NCBI GenBank assembly: GCA_018376445.1
Contig: JAHABL010000004.1
Location: 1-64,000 of the forward strand
Source: Mycobacteriales bacterium
GTDB taxonomy: Bacteria > Actinomycetota > Actinomycetes > Mycobacteriales > Mycobacteriaceae
Direction of reading: 5' to 3'
DNA: 64,000 nt
Shown here: one piece after another, positions 1 to 8,805 of the stretch
Numbering within the stretch: position 1 is the stretch's first letter
Layout: the number at the start of each line of letters is the position of its first letter
Position numbers and translations under genes: made by a program
Notes under the pieces: model-generated
Told to the model about the DNA's origin: nothing
Databases searched by the model: none
Seen by the model: the letters and a program-made list of their open reading frames with translations, nothing else

Positions 1-133
1 AAAACAAACATCCACACCCAACGGGGGTTGAGCGCAGACAAAAATTGGCATTCAATAAAATCAGTACACTGTTGAGTTCTCAAACAACATGCCCACTCAC
101 CACATGCAGGCGTTATGCCCCTGCGGAAAGCGC
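1..133 (-). other. rRNA operon leader (5' end of pre-16S transcript)
   Basis: Read on the minus strand, positions 89-65 give TGTTGTTTGAGAACTCAACA, the boxA-type antitermination motif that stands upstream of 16S rRNA in actinobacteria. The last bases before the edge (ending GTGGATGTTTGTTTT) resemble the approach to the mature 16S 5' end. The 16S gene itself would begin just left of position 1 and is not in the window. The neighbouring tyrS reads the same way, an order known from corynebacteria. The leader call is firm; the exact 16S start is not visible. Confidence 0.85.
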
Positions 134-139
134 TTCTCT

Positions 140-168
140 AAGTTACCCCTCAGCGGAATCAGTGTCAA
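140..168 (-). promoter_or_regulatory. rrn promoter, proximal
   Basis: On the minus strand a perfect -35 TTGACA (168-163) is followed after 17 bases by a -10-like TAACTT (145-140). This puts transcription start near 133, about 45 bases before the boxA motif. Spacing and position fit the main rRNA promoter. Confidence 0.65.
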
Positions 169-314
169 ATCCTGATCCGCAATTTTCGTATCTCACCGTG
201 GAGGTGATTCGTACGAGACGGAAAGGTATCCGTAAGAATCAGCTTCGCGTCCAGCCTCGTTCACCATTCCGATTGTCTCGGCGGGTCGGTGTCCGCGTCT
301 CGCTGACCTGTTAA

Positions 315-343
315 AGATTACGCACCGTTCCAACGTTTAGCAA
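315..343 (-). promoter_or_regulatory. possible upstream rrn promoter
   Basis: TTGCTA (343-338) and TAATCT (320-315) are spaced by 17 bases on the minus strand, upstream of the stronger promoter. Tandem rRNA promoters are common, but this match is weak and rests on position alone. The rest of 169-589 is AT-rich and shows no convincing gene. Confidence 0.3.
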
Positions 344-589
344 ATCGGCTGTTCAAACCCGGTTTCCGAACAATTTGGCGGTTTTGTACCGATTTTCAAC
401 AGATTCCCCACTTCGCAAAACATATCCCATATAGTCATAAAGCATTATTATTGATGATGTGATTAATTCTCATTTTTACCAAAAAAGCAGCATATTTTAG
501 AGATGCCCTCCAAAAGAAATGGATAAAGATTGTCAATAATTGACATTCCTCTCGCTCCAAACCTCATTAATCGTTGTTCAGACACAGAA

Positions 590-624
590 AAAGACCCCAC
601 CCGACTACCTCGGATGGGGTCTTT
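590..624 (-). terminator. tyrS intrinsic terminator
   Basis: A perfect 10-base inverted repeat (590-599 with 615-624, AAAGACCCCA/TGGGGTCTTT) encloses an inner CCGA/TCGG stem. On the minus strand it ends in a T-rich tail. It lies 50 bases past the tyrS stop and separates tyrS from the rRNA promoters. Confidence 0.9.
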
Positions 625-673
625 CTTGGTTCATACATATCAGCGCAACAGCGTCTTATTTCGCTGCCTACCG

Positions 674-1942
674 CTACTTGATATGAACACCTCGCATATT
701 TTTCTTGCCGCGACGCACCAATAGCCAATTCCCCGGCAGTAAGTCTGCTCCGGCAGGAATCCATGACTCGTCACTGATCCGCTCATTGTTCACAGAACAT
801 CCGCCTTCCTTAATGGTGCGGCGGGCTTCACCCCTAGACGAGCACAAACCTGTCTCTATCAGCAGATCAACAATCGTGACATTCATATCCTTATCAATGT
901 CGATCGCTCCCGCTTCTTGCAGCGCAGCTCCCAGTGTTGCCCCATCCAGTGTCTGCAGGTCACCCTTTCCAAAGAGTGCTGCACTTGCTGCTTTCACAGC
1001 CTCAGTTGCGGCTTCGCCATGGACCAAGGTCGTCATCTCATCAGCCAGACGTCGCTGCGCCTTGCGTGCACCCGGGTTCGCCTCAACCTCGACAGCTAAC
1101 TCGTCTAGCTCCTCCTTCGTGAGGAAGGTAAACCAGCGCAAGTACTTAATGACGTCTGCATCATTAGTGTTGAGAAAGTACTGGTACCACTTGTAGGGAC
1201 TCGTCATCTCCGGATCGAGCCAGAGTGAGCCGCCACCTGTGGACTTACCAAACTTCTTACCGTCCGAGCTCGTCACCAATGGCACCGTAATGCCGTGCAC
1301 CTTGGCATTATTGACGCGGCGGTTAAGGTCAATACCGGCGACAATGTTGCCCCACTGATCAGAACCACCCACCTGCAATACACACCCGTAGCGACGGTTA
1401 AGCTCTACAAAGTCATTTGCCTGCAGGATCATGTACGAGAATTCCGTGTAGGAAATGCCATCTGTCTCGAGACGCCGCTTGACGGTTTCACGCGACAACA
1501 TCGTGTTCAGTGAAAAGTTCTTTCCTAAACCACGCAGGAAGTCGATAGCCGACAACTCCCCCACCCAGTGCATATTATTTTCGACAATCGCACCAGTGTC
1601 GGAATCATCAAACGTCACGAAGCGCTCAAGCTGGTTCTTGATACGTTCTGCCCAGTCGGCAACCGTATCCTCTGAATTCATGACCCGCTCGCCCACGTCA
1701 CGCGGATCACCAATAAGGCCAGTAGCACCACCCGCTAGCACAATCGGCCGATGCCCCGCCTTCTGGAAACGTCGCAAAAGCAGCAACGGAATAAGGTGAC
1801 CGGCATGCAAACTAGGACCCGTGGGGTCGAAACCACAATAAAGGGTGATCGGTCCATCGTTGATAGCGTCGCGCATCTCGTCGATATCGGTGGACTGCTG
1901 AATCAGCCCGCGCCACGTCAATTCATCAATGATGTTATCCAT
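674..1942 (-). CDS. tyrS: tyrosyl-tRNA synthetase
   Basis: Charges tRNA-Tyr with tyrosine in the cytoplasm. The protein has 422 residues, normal for the bacterial TyrRS family. The class I HIGH-type motif appears as HAGH at residues 46-49 and the KMSKS-type loop as KFGKST at 230-235. VGGSDQWGNI at 191-200 is the typical TyrRS segment near the active site. An S4-like RNA-binding domain occupies about residues 355-420. The ATG start is preceded by AGGAG nine bases away. It follows the Trm112-like gene by 58 bases and ends in a strong terminator just before the rRNA operon. Confidence 0.97.
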   Translation of the reverse strand: MDNIIDELTWRGLIQQSTDIDEMRDAINDGPITLYCGFDPTGPSLHAGHLIPLLLLRRFQKAGHRPIVLAGGATGLIGDPRDVGERVMNSEDTVADWAERIKNQLERFVTFDDSDTGAIVENNMHWVGELSAIDFLRGLGKNFSLNTMLSRETVKRRLETDGISYTEFSYMILQANDFVELNRRYGCVLQVGGSDQWGNIVAGIDLNRRVNNAKVHGITVPLVTSSDGKKFGKSTGGGSLWLDPEMTSPYKWYQYFLNTNDADVIKYLRWFTFLTKEELDELAVEVEANPGARKAQRRLADEMTTLVHGEAATEAVKAASAALFGKGDLQTLDGATLGAALQEAGAIDIDKDMNVTIVDLLIETGLCSSRGEARRTIKEGGCSVNNERISDESWIPAGADLLPGNWLLVRRGKKNMRGVHIK

Positions 1943-2000
1943 GACCAGTAACTCCTAGTAGTGGTGGACGTACGTAAAACTTCTCGTGTTGGTATGTCAT

Positions 2001-2222
2001 TCAGGCCCGTGGGTCAACGGCGACACTCATAAGCCGCTCATGCTCGGCATCGGAAACCTGGCGAGCCTCGTTCATCAGCATGACGGGAATCCCATCACGG
2101 ATGGGATACGCCTTGTGGAGACGCGGGTTGTAGATGCATTCACCCGCAACATACAGCACGCTCCCCTTGTCCTCTGGGCACGCCAAAATCTGGAGCAATG
2201 CGGGATCAATCTCAGTGGCCAT
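2001..2222 (-). CDS. Trm112/UPF0434 family small protein
   Basis: A 73-residue protein with the family core ILACPEDKG and YNPRLHKAYPIRDGIPVML. Trm112 proteins are small partners that stabilise methyltransferases. In bacteria the role is less defined, and the zinc-binding cysteines are often incomplete. Here only one cysteine of the N-terminal CP.D.G motif and one further cysteine (residue 29) are present, so zinc binding is doubtful. A good ribosome site (GAAGGAAG) precedes the ATG. It lies 38 bases after argH and is probably read through from the arginine operon. Family membership is clear; the partner is unknown. Confidence 0.85.
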   Translation of the reverse strand: MATEIDPALLQILACPEDKGSVLYVAGECIYNPRLHKAYPIRDGIPVMLMNEARQVSDAEHERLMSVAVDPRA

Positions 2223-2260
2223 GGCACTTCCTTCTCTTCTGCAGAGCTTTCTCGAGAACG

Positions 2261-3709
2261 CTATTCGGCAGGGATGGTGGGTAATTCAACGAAAGCAACG
2301 TCAGCAGCAATAGCCGCCCGCACTCGCTCCAGCTGCTCGCGTACGCGTGGCTCAGCAGTACCGCCACGGGTCTTGCGGGACGCCACTGAACCCTCAATGG
2401 TAAGAACGGAGCGGACCTCGGGGGTAAGAGCGGGGTCAACGGAGGCAAACTCTGCATCCGTCAAGTCTGCTAGTTCTACTCCTCGCTGTTCCGCAACCTG
2501 GACACAGCCGCCTGCGGCCTCATGTGCCTGTCGGAACGGGACGCCCTGCTTTACCATCCACTCAGCAATATCGGTAGCCAGAGTGAAGCCGCGGGGAGCA
2601 AGCTCACGCATCCGATCCTCATGGAAGACCAGTGTGCGCACCAAACCCGCCATTGCGGGCAGCGTCATTTCCAGTTGCGCGACGGAATCGAACACTGGTT
2701 CTTTGTCTTCCTGCAGGTCGCGGTCATAGGCAAGCGGCAGTGCTTTGAAGGTCGCCAACAAACCGGAAAGGTTGCCGATCAGGCGTCCGGCCTTGCCGCG
2801 TGCAAGTTCCGCAACATCGGGATTCTTCTTCTGCGGCATGATGGAGCTGCCCGTAGACCACGCATCTGCCAATGTCACGTAGCTGAATTCGGGGGTCGAC
2901 CAGGCAATAATTTCTTCCGCTAGGCGGGACACGTCAACAGCAATCTGCGCCAGTACATAGGCGAATTCTGAGACGAAATCTCGGGATGCCGTTCCGTCCA
3001 AGGAATTATCCGAGGCATCGGCGAAGCCAAGCTCTGCGGCGATGGCTTCAGGGTCGAGATCAAGAGTGGAACCGGCCAGCGCACCGCCGCCGTACGGGGA
3101 GACGGCGGCGCGGCGGTCAAGGTCCTTGAGTCGGTCGATATCACGCAGCAAGGGGTGCACGTGGGCGAGCAGCTGGTGGGAAAGGAGCACCGGCTGCGCC
3201 GCCTGGAAGTGGGTCTTACCGGGCATGATGACACCCATATGGGCATCGGCCTGGGCAACAAGCGCATCGGCCAAACCCAAGACCTCAACTCCGACGCGTC
3301 GGAGCGCATCGCGCACCCACATGCGGAAAAGCGTGGCAACCTGGTCGTTACGAGAACGCCCCGCACGGAGGCGCCCACCGACCTGTGGTCCTACTCGTTC
3401 GATAAGGCCACGTTCTAGCGCGCCATGCACATCCTCGTCATCCTCAGCTGGCTGGAATGCACCAGAAGCTACATCCGCCGCGAGCTGATCAAGCCCTGCC
3501 ACCATAGTGGCAAGATCCTCGTCCGAGAGAAGCTGCGCCCGGTTGAGCACCCGCGCATGCGCTTTCGACGCGCGGATGTCATAGGGGGCGAGTACCCAGT
3601 CGAACTGGGTGGACTTGGAGAGGAGAGCCATCGCCTGTGCAGGTTCGTCGGCGAAGCGTCCTCCCCACAGCGATCCCTTATTAGTCTCGTGACGGGGGGA
3701 AGAACTCAT
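2261..3709 (-). CDS. argH: argininosuccinate lyase
   Basis: Splits argininosuccinate into arginine and fumarate, the last step of arginine synthesis. The protein has 482 residues, as usual for the family. The fumarase/aspartase-superfamily signature GSSIMPQKKNPD lies at 287-298 with the catalytic serine. GRSRNDQ (117-123) and the TH pair at 166-167 are the other conserved active-site loops. AAGGA precedes the ATG. It is the last arginine gene of the operon, 40 bases after argG. Confidence 0.97.
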   Translation of the reverse strand: MSSSPRHETNKGSLWGGRFADEPAQAMALLSKSTQFDWVLAPYDIRASKAHARVLNRAQLLSDEDLATMVAGLDQLAADVASGAFQPAEDDEDVHGALERGLIERVGPQVGGRLRAGRSRNDQVATLFRMWVRDALRRVGVEVLGLADALVAQADAHMGVIMPGKTHFQAAQPVLLSHQLLAHVHPLLRDIDRLKDLDRRAAVSPYGGGALAGSTLDLDPEAIAAELGFADASDNSLDGTASRDFVSEFAYVLAQIAVDVSRLAEEIIAWSTPEFSYVTLADAWSTGSSIMPQKKNPDVAELARGKAGRLIGNLSGLLATFKALPLAYDRDLQEDKEPVFDSVAQLEMTLPAMAGLVRTLVFHEDRMRELAPRGFTLATDIAEWMVKQGVPFRQAHEAAGGCVQVAEQRGVELADLTDAEFASVDPALTPEVRSVLTIEGSVASRKTRGGTAEPRVREQLERVRAAIAADVAFVELPTIPAE

Positions 3710-3749
3710 GGGGGGTCCTTATCGAATGGTAGTGAGTAAAGTGACGGGC

Positions 3750-4955
3750 TTAGTTGGCCAGGCGCTGATCACGCTGCGCGTTGATCTTGCTGGACAGACC
3801 GTGCAGCTGCACGAAGCCCTTGGCGAGGGTCTGGTCGAAGGAGTCACCCTCGTCGTAGGTAGCCAGGTTGAAGTCGTAAAGGGACTCGTCCGAACGACGA
3901 CCGTTCACATTGATGTTGCCGCCGTGCATAACCAGACGGATATCACCGGTGACGTGCTTCTGGGACTCGTCGATGAAGGCATCGAGGGATTCCTTCAGCG
4001 GGCTGTACCAGAGACCGTCGTAGACCAGTTCAGTCCAGCGGTCTTCGATGCGGTTCTTGAAGCGGGTAAGTTCGCGCTCCATGCAGACATTTTCCATCTC
4101 ACGGTGCGCACGGATGAGGGTGACGGCGCCGGGTGCTTCGTAGATCTCGCGCGACTTAATGCCGACGAGACGGTCCTCCACCATGTCGATACGGCCGATA
4201 CCCTGGGCACCAGCGCGACGGTTGAGTTCCTGAATGATTTCGAGAAGGCTCATCTGGCGGCCATCGAGAGCCACCGGCTTGCCTTCCTTGAAGGAGATGA
4301 TGACCTCATCGGGAGCAGCCCAGTTCACGCTGGGATCCTCGGTGTAGCAGTAGACGTCCTTGGTGGGAGCGTTCCACAGGTCTTCCAAGTAGCCGGTCTC
4401 CACGGCGCGACCGAAGACGTTCTGGTCGATGGAGAACGGGGACTTCTTGGTGACGTTAATGGGAAGGTCGTGCTCCTCTGCGAAAGCAATAGCCTTCTCA
4501 CGGGTCCAGGCGTAGTCGCGCACCGGGGCGATAACTTCTGCATCGGGGACGAGGGCGTTGAAGCCAACTTCGAAACGCACCTGGTCGTTACCCTTGCCGG
4601 TGCATCCGTGTGCAATAGCGTCTGCGCCGAATTCCTTGGCGGCGGCCGCAAGGTGCTTCACGATAAGAGGACGGGACAAGGCAGATACCAGCGGGTACTG
4701 ATTCTGGTACATGGCATTGGCCTTGATGGCCGGCAGGCAGAAGTCATCGGCGAATTCATCGCGAGCATCAACGATCACGGATTCTACGGCGCCACAGCCG
4801 AGGGCACGCTGGTGGATGGACTCCATGTCCTCGCCACCCTGGCCGAGGTCAATGGAGACCGCAATAACTTCGGCGCCAGTTTCGTGGCCGATCCAGCTGA
4901 TAGCAACGGAGGTGTCCAGGCCACCGGAGTAGGCCAGTACAACACGCTTTGGCAT
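3750..4955 (-). CDS. argG: argininosuccinate synthase
   Basis: Joins citrulline and aspartate with ATP to make argininosuccinate. The protein has 401 residues. The N-terminal AYSGGLDTS (residues 8-16) is the PP-motif that binds ATP. AHGCTGKGNDQVRFE is the conserved citrulline/aspartate-binding stretch. The start has a strong purine-rich site (AAGGAAAGGAAA). A GC-rich hairpin with 7-base arms (974-980 and 988-994 of the 4 kb block, i.e. 4974-4994) lies just before the start and could affect translation or mRNA stability. argR is about 95 bases upstream. Confidence 0.97.
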   Translation of the reverse strand: MPKRVVLAYSGGLDTSVAISWIGHETGAEVIAVSIDLGQGGEDMESIHQRALGCGAVESVIVDARDEFADDFCLPAIKANAMYQNQYPLVSALSRPLIVKHLAAAAKEFGADAIAHGCTGKGNDQVRFEVGFNALVPDAEVIAPVRDYAWTREKAIAFAEEHDLPINVTKKSPFSIDQNVFGRAVETGYLEDLWNAPTKDVYCYTEDPSVNWAAPDEVIISFKEGKPVALDGRQMSLLEIIQELNRRAGAQGIGRIDMVEDRLVGIKSREIYEAPGAVTLIRAHREMENVCMERELTRFKNRIEDRWTELVYDGLWYSPLKESLDAFIDESQKHVTGDIRLVMHGGNINVNGRRSDESLYDFNLATYDEGDSFDQTLAKGFVQLHGLSSKINAQRDQRLAN

Positions 4956-5050
4956 GAATGTTTCCTTTCCTTGGCGAGCGTCGGACGCGCTCGCTTTCCA
5001 TTATCGACTAAAACGTCGCTGATCTGTAGTTGTGACGGTGAAGAGACACC

Positions 5051-5575
5051 CTATTGCGGGTGTTTTCCAATGAGCTTCGCAAAGCTAGCTGCCACCTCAG
5101 CCCCCTCATAGGACTCTCTAGTCTGGACGAAGATGGTGTCATCACCAGCGATGCATCCGGCCACTTCTGGAAGATTCGCCCGATCAAGAGCGGAAGCAAG
5201 GTAGTGCGCCGCCCCTGGAGGAGTCCGCAACACTACCATGGCCTGACATGCTTCTGCAGAGACCAACAGTTCGCTGAGCAGTTTCGCAAGACGGGCGGTA
5301 CCCCCCTCAACGCCCTTAACCGGACTGCCATCTTCAGGAATGACATAGGTGCCTTGGCCACCGTCGGCCGCTCGGAGCTTCACTGCACCGAGCTCGTCCA
5401 GATCCCGCGAAAGAGTCGCTTGGGTGACGGCGATACCTTCCTCAGCGAGCAGTTCCAACAGTTGTGGCTGGCTATGTACCCGATGCTCAATGAGTAAGCC
5501 GATGATTCGAGCCTGCCGTCCAGCCCGAGTACCCGCCATGGTGCTCTTGACGGGAGCGCCTGCCGTGTTAGGCAT
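5051..5575 (-). CDS. argR: arginine repressor ArgR
   Basis: Hexameric transcription repressor that binds ARG boxes when arginine is plentiful. The winged-helix domain is at about 17-85 with VTQATLSRDLDELGAVKL as recognition region. The C-terminal arginine-binding and oligomerisation domain carries GAAHYLASALDRA and AGDDTIF. The ATG at 5575 was chosen because GGAG lies seven bases upstream, the N-terminus then matches the mycobacterial protein in length (174 residues), and it overlaps the argF stop by eight bases, implying coupling. An internal ATG at 5539 lacks a ribosome site. It sits between argF and argG, as in related genera. Confidence 0.93.
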   Translation of the reverse strand: MPNTAGAPVKSTMAGTRAGRQARIIGLLIEHRVHSQPQLLELLAEEGIAVTQATLSRDLDELGAVKLRAADGGQGTYVIPEDGSPVKGVEGGTARLAKLLSELLVSAEACQAMVVLRTPPGAAHYLASALDRANLPEVAGCIAGDDTIFVQTRESYEGAEVAASFAKLIGKHPQ

Positions 5576-6497
5576 TGAGCTTCTCCAGGAGCCACACCAT
5601 GATGGCCTTCTGAGCGTGAAGGCGATTCTCTGCTTCATCGAAGACACGGGACTGAGGCCCTTCGATGACGGAGTTGGTGACCTCCTTATCCCGATAAGCC
5701 GGTAGGCAGTGGAGGAAAATCGCGTCCTTCGCAGCATGCGCCATTAGCTCATCATTAACTTGGAACGGGCGGAAGGGGCCTTCACGGTCGAGGCCATCGT
5801 TTTCCTGCCCCATCGACACCCATGTGTCGGTGTAGACAACATTGGTTCCCTGCGCCGCTTCCACCGGGTCGTGGGTGATGAGGAATTCTGCCCCTGTGAG
5901 CTCTGCTCGCTGACGGGCTGCCTCCAGGATGTCTGCGCGCGGGGTAAACCCTTCCGGCGCACCGATACGCACGTTCATCCCTGCCGTAAGGCCACCCACT
6001 AAGAGTGAATTCGCCATGTTATTGGCGCCGTCACCCAGGTAGGTGAGGGTGAGCCCTTCCGTCTTGCCGAAGTTCTCCCGGATCGTTTGGAGATCCGCCA
6101 AAATCTGACAGGGATGCCAGTCATCGGTGAGGGCGTTGATAACAGGAACGGTAGCTGCCGCAGCCATATCCTCAACCCGATCCTGCCCATAGGTTCGCCA
6201 AATAATAAGGGAGACAAAACGGGAGAAAACGCGGGCGGTGTCTTCAATAGACTCGCCTTTGCCGATCTGGGTCACTCCAGCTTCCACAACAATGGGGTTG
6301 CCTCCCAGCTGAGCGACACCGGTATCAAAAGAGAAACGTGTACGAGTAGAAGTCTTGTCGAAAAGAATGGCAGCAGATTGCGGCCCTTCCAAAGGTCGGC
6401 TCGAGTAAGGAGCCTTCTTTAACGCATCGGCAAGCTCGAGAACTTCGAGCTGCTCAGCGGGGGTCAGATCGTCGTCGCGGAGGAAGTGGCGCAACAT
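5568..6497 (-). CDS. argF: ornithine carbamoyltransferase
   Basis: Makes citrulline from ornithine and carbamoyl phosphate. The 309-residue protein has the carbamoyl-phosphate loop STRTRFSF at about 50-57, DDWHPCQILAD in the middle, and the HCLPAYR segment that positions ornithine. The start MLRHFLRDDD matches relatives and has AAGGAG upstream; longer in-frame extensions are rejected. It follows argD by 57 bases and overlaps argR. Confidence 0.96.
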   Translation of the reverse strand: MLRHFLRDDDLTPAEQLEVLELADALKKAPYSSRPLEGPQSAAILFDKTSTRTRFSFDTGVAQLGGNPIVVEAGVTQIGKGESIEDTARVFSRFVSLIIWRTYGQDRVEDMAAAATVPVINALTDDWHPCQILADLQTIRENFGKTEGLTLTYLGDGANNMANSLLVGGLTAGMNVRIGAPEGFTPRADILEAARQRAELTGAEFLITHDPVEAAQGTNVVYTDTWVSMGQENDGLDREGPFRPFQVNDELMAHAAKDAIFLHCLPAYRDKEVTNSVIEGPQSRVFDEAENRLHAQKAIMVWLLEKLNA

Positions 6498-6554
6498 ACG
6501 GTGATTCTCCTTGGCTAGTCGGTTAAAGGTAAAGGGTAAAAGCAATAAGACGGC

Positions 6555-7769
6555 TTAGGACTGTGCAGCAGCAGCGGCACGGGATGCGGTATCGAGGATA
6601 CCGGGGAGGGCGGCAACAGCTTGATCAATCTGTTCATTGCTGATGATGAGCGGTGGTGCAATACGGAGCACATTAGGCCGGGCGGCATTGATAATGAAGC
6701 CTGCATCGCGGGCTGCCTGTTCCACCAAGGGGCCAATAGCGTCTGCTAATTCAACGCCGATTAGCAGACCACGTCCTCGAATTTCCGTCACCATCGGCAG
6801 GTGCAGGGCCGCGAGGGACGACATAAACCGCTTCCCCATCTCACGCACATGGTCACCCAGCTTCTCCGCTTCAATGGTGTCCAGCACCGCGTTACCGGCA
6901 GCACACGAGTAAGGATTGCCCCCGAAAGTCGTGCCGTGTGAGCCCGGCTGGAAGAAGTCTGCTGCGCGTCCGGTTGCAAGGACGGCTCCAATAGGGAAGC
7001 CACCCGCCAGGCCTTTAGCGAGCGTTACTACATCGGGGACGACACCCTGTGCCCGTGAGCAGAACATATCTCCGGTACGGTAGACACCCGTCTGCACTTC
7101 ATCGCAGATCATGAGGATGCCGTAACGGCTCGTGAGGTCACGAATCTTTCGGAGGTAGTCGTCATCGGGTACCTTGACGCCTGCTTCACCCATAATCGGC
7201 TCAATCATGACGGCGGCAGTATTCTTCGGGTCCTTTTCCACCAGTGCCTGCAAGGCTGCGAAATCGTTGAAGGGGAAGTATTCGACGCCTGCTGGCATAG
7301 GCTCAAAGGGAGCACGTTTCTTTTCTTGACCAGTGAGCGCAAGCGATCCCATCGTCCGCCCATGGAAACCATCAAGGTGAGTGAGGATGCGGCGACGGCC
7401 TGTTAGCCGGGAAAGCTTAAAAGCGATTTCATTGGCTTCCGCCCCAGAATTGCAGAAGAAGACGCGGGTAGGTTGGTCGCTTCCGAATGCTGCAACTAGG
7501 CGCTCTGCCAGTTTCGCCTCGGGTGGGTGCACAAAAAAGTTTGAGGTGTGTCCGAGAGTATGCAGCTGATCGGTGACCGCCTTGATAATGGCGGGATGCT
7601 GATGCCCCAGACAGTTGACAGCAATACCCGAGAGGAGGTCCAGGTATTCCTCACCGTTTTCATCTTCAACAATGCAGCCCTTGCCGCGCACCAGCCCGAG
7701 GGCAGGCGTACCGTAGGCATTCATCATGGTGTTTGTCCAGCTCTGCTGGAGGGGAGATGTAGACGTCAT
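6555..7769 (-). CDS. argD: acetylornithine aminotransferase
   Basis: PLP enzyme that transaminates N-acetylglutamate semialdehyde to N-acetylornithine; often also acts on succinyl-diaminopimelate. The 404-residue class III aminotransferase shows CDEVQTGVYRTG (aspartate to PLP nitrogen) and TLAKGLAGGFPIGA with the PLP-binding lysine. Its ATG overlaps the argB stop (ATGA, 7766-7769), implying translational coupling. Confidence 0.96.
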   Translation of the reverse strand: MTSTSPLQQSWTNTMMNAYGTPALGLVRGKGCIVEDENGEEYLDLLSGIAVNCLGHQHPAIIKAVTDQLHTLGHTSNFFVHPPEAKLAERLVAAFGSDQPTRVFFCNSGAEANEIAFKLSRLTGRRRILTHLDGFHGRTMGSLALTGQEKKRAPFEPMPAGVEYFPFNDFAALQALVEKDPKNTAAVMIEPIMGEAGVKVPDDDYLRKIRDLTSRYGILMICDEVQTGVYRTGDMFCSRAQGVVPDVVTLAKGLAGGFPIGAVLATGRAADFFQPGSHGTTFGGNPYSCAAGNAVLDTIEAEKLGDHVREMGKRFMSSLAALHLPMVTEIRGRGLLIGVELADAIGPLVEQAARDAGFIINAARPNVLRIAPPLIISNEQIDQAVAALPGILDTASRAAAAAQS

Positions 7770-8743
7770 GAGCGGTTATCCTCACGAGAATGAGTGGAGT
7801 GATTTTGAGTGGTAGGTGCAGACGTTTGGGGCACCACCATAGTGCCGATACCGCCTTCAGTAAAAAGCTCGAGTAAGACTGAATGGCCGATACGACCGTC
7901 AATCACATGGGCTGCGGGGACTCCCCCATCAACGGCACGCAGACATGCTTCCATCTTGGGGACCATGCCAGATTCCAGAGAAGGTAGCAGACCTCGCAAG
8001 GTGTCGGCATCGATACGGGTGACAAGACTGTCTTTATTCGGCCAGTCTGTGTAGAAACCGTCCACATCTGTCAGCATAACGAGCTTCTCTGCCTCCAGGG
8101 CAACCGCCAGCGCAGCTGAGGCAGTGTCCGCGTTAACGTTGAAGACCTGCCCATCCGGGTCGGGTGCAATCGTCGTTACGACAGGGATACGGCCTGCATT
8201 GATAAGGTCATACACCGCATCAGGATTAACTTCCGTGATATCGCCGACCAAGCCGATATCAGTGGGAACTCCCTCCACGAGGACGGTGCGTTTCCGCGCA
8301 GTGAGCAGTTGCGCATCCTCGCCGGAAATACCCACAGCGTAGGCTCCAAACTTATTGATGAGGCCCACGAGTTCACGGCCAACTTTGCCGAAAAGCACCA
8401 TGCGGACAACATCCAACACTTCGTCTGTGGTAACGCGGAACCCACCCCGGAACTCCCCTTCAATACCCAAACGGGACAGCATGGAGTTAATCTGCGGCCC
8501 ACCACCATGAACGACAACAGGGTGAGCTCCGCACGCACGCAGCATCACCATGTCTTTGGCGAAAGCGGCTTTAAGCCGGTCATCCACCATGGCATTTCCG
8601 CCATATTTGACGACGATAATCTTGCCAGCGAATTGTTGGATCCACGGCAAGGCCTCGGTATAGACAGCGGCACGCTGTTGGGGGTTGAGTTCAGGAATAT
8701 GGAGCGACTGTTCAATCGCGTCCTGGTCGGTCTCACTATTCAT
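7766..8743 (-). CDS. argB: acetylglutamate kinase
   Basis: Phosphorylates N-acetylglutamate, the usual point of arginine feedback control. The protein has 325 residues, slightly long because of N- and C-terminal tails. The amino-acid-kinase fold is marked by IIVVKYGGNAM near residues 42-52, HGGGPQI, and the ADTASAALAVALEAEKLVMLTDVDG nucleotide region in the C-terminal half. The long charged N-terminal segment before the kinase core is typical of arginine-sensitive forms. It lies between argJ (62 bases) and argD (overlap). Confidence 0.95.
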   Translation of the reverse strand: MNSETDQDAIEQSLHIPELNPQQRAAVYTEALPWIQQFAGKIIVVKYGGNAMVDDRLKAAFAKDMVMLRACGAHPVVVHGGGPQINSMLSRLGIEGEFRGGFRVTTDEVLDVVRMVLFGKVGRELVGLINKFGAYAVGISGEDAQLLTARKRTVLVEGVPTDIGLVGDITEVNPDAVYDLINAGRIPVVTTIAPDPDGQVFNVNADTASAALAVALEAEKLVMLTDVDGFYTDWPNKDSLVTRIDADTLRGLLPSLESGMVPKMEACLRAVDGGVPAAHVIDGRIGHSVLLELFTEGGIGTMVVPQTSAPTTQNHSTHSREDNRS

Positions 8744-8805
8744 GATGACCTCAGAACCTCTTTATCGTGTATTGGTGTAATAGGTATACAGGGATGACAT
8801 CAACA

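Noticed and set aside
530..764. Small frames over the tyrS terminator and the tyrS 3' end.
   Set aside because: They cross a clear terminator or lie inside tyrS and have no family match.
4974..4994. GC hairpin before argG as an intrinsic terminator or attenuator.
   Set aside because: No T-run follows and the stem is only seven bases; an mRNA stability role is possible but unsupported.
3708..5111. Long plus-strand open frame of 467 codons opposite argG.
   Set aside because: It mirrors the codon pattern of argG, has no family resemblance and no ribosome site; argG on the other strand is certain.
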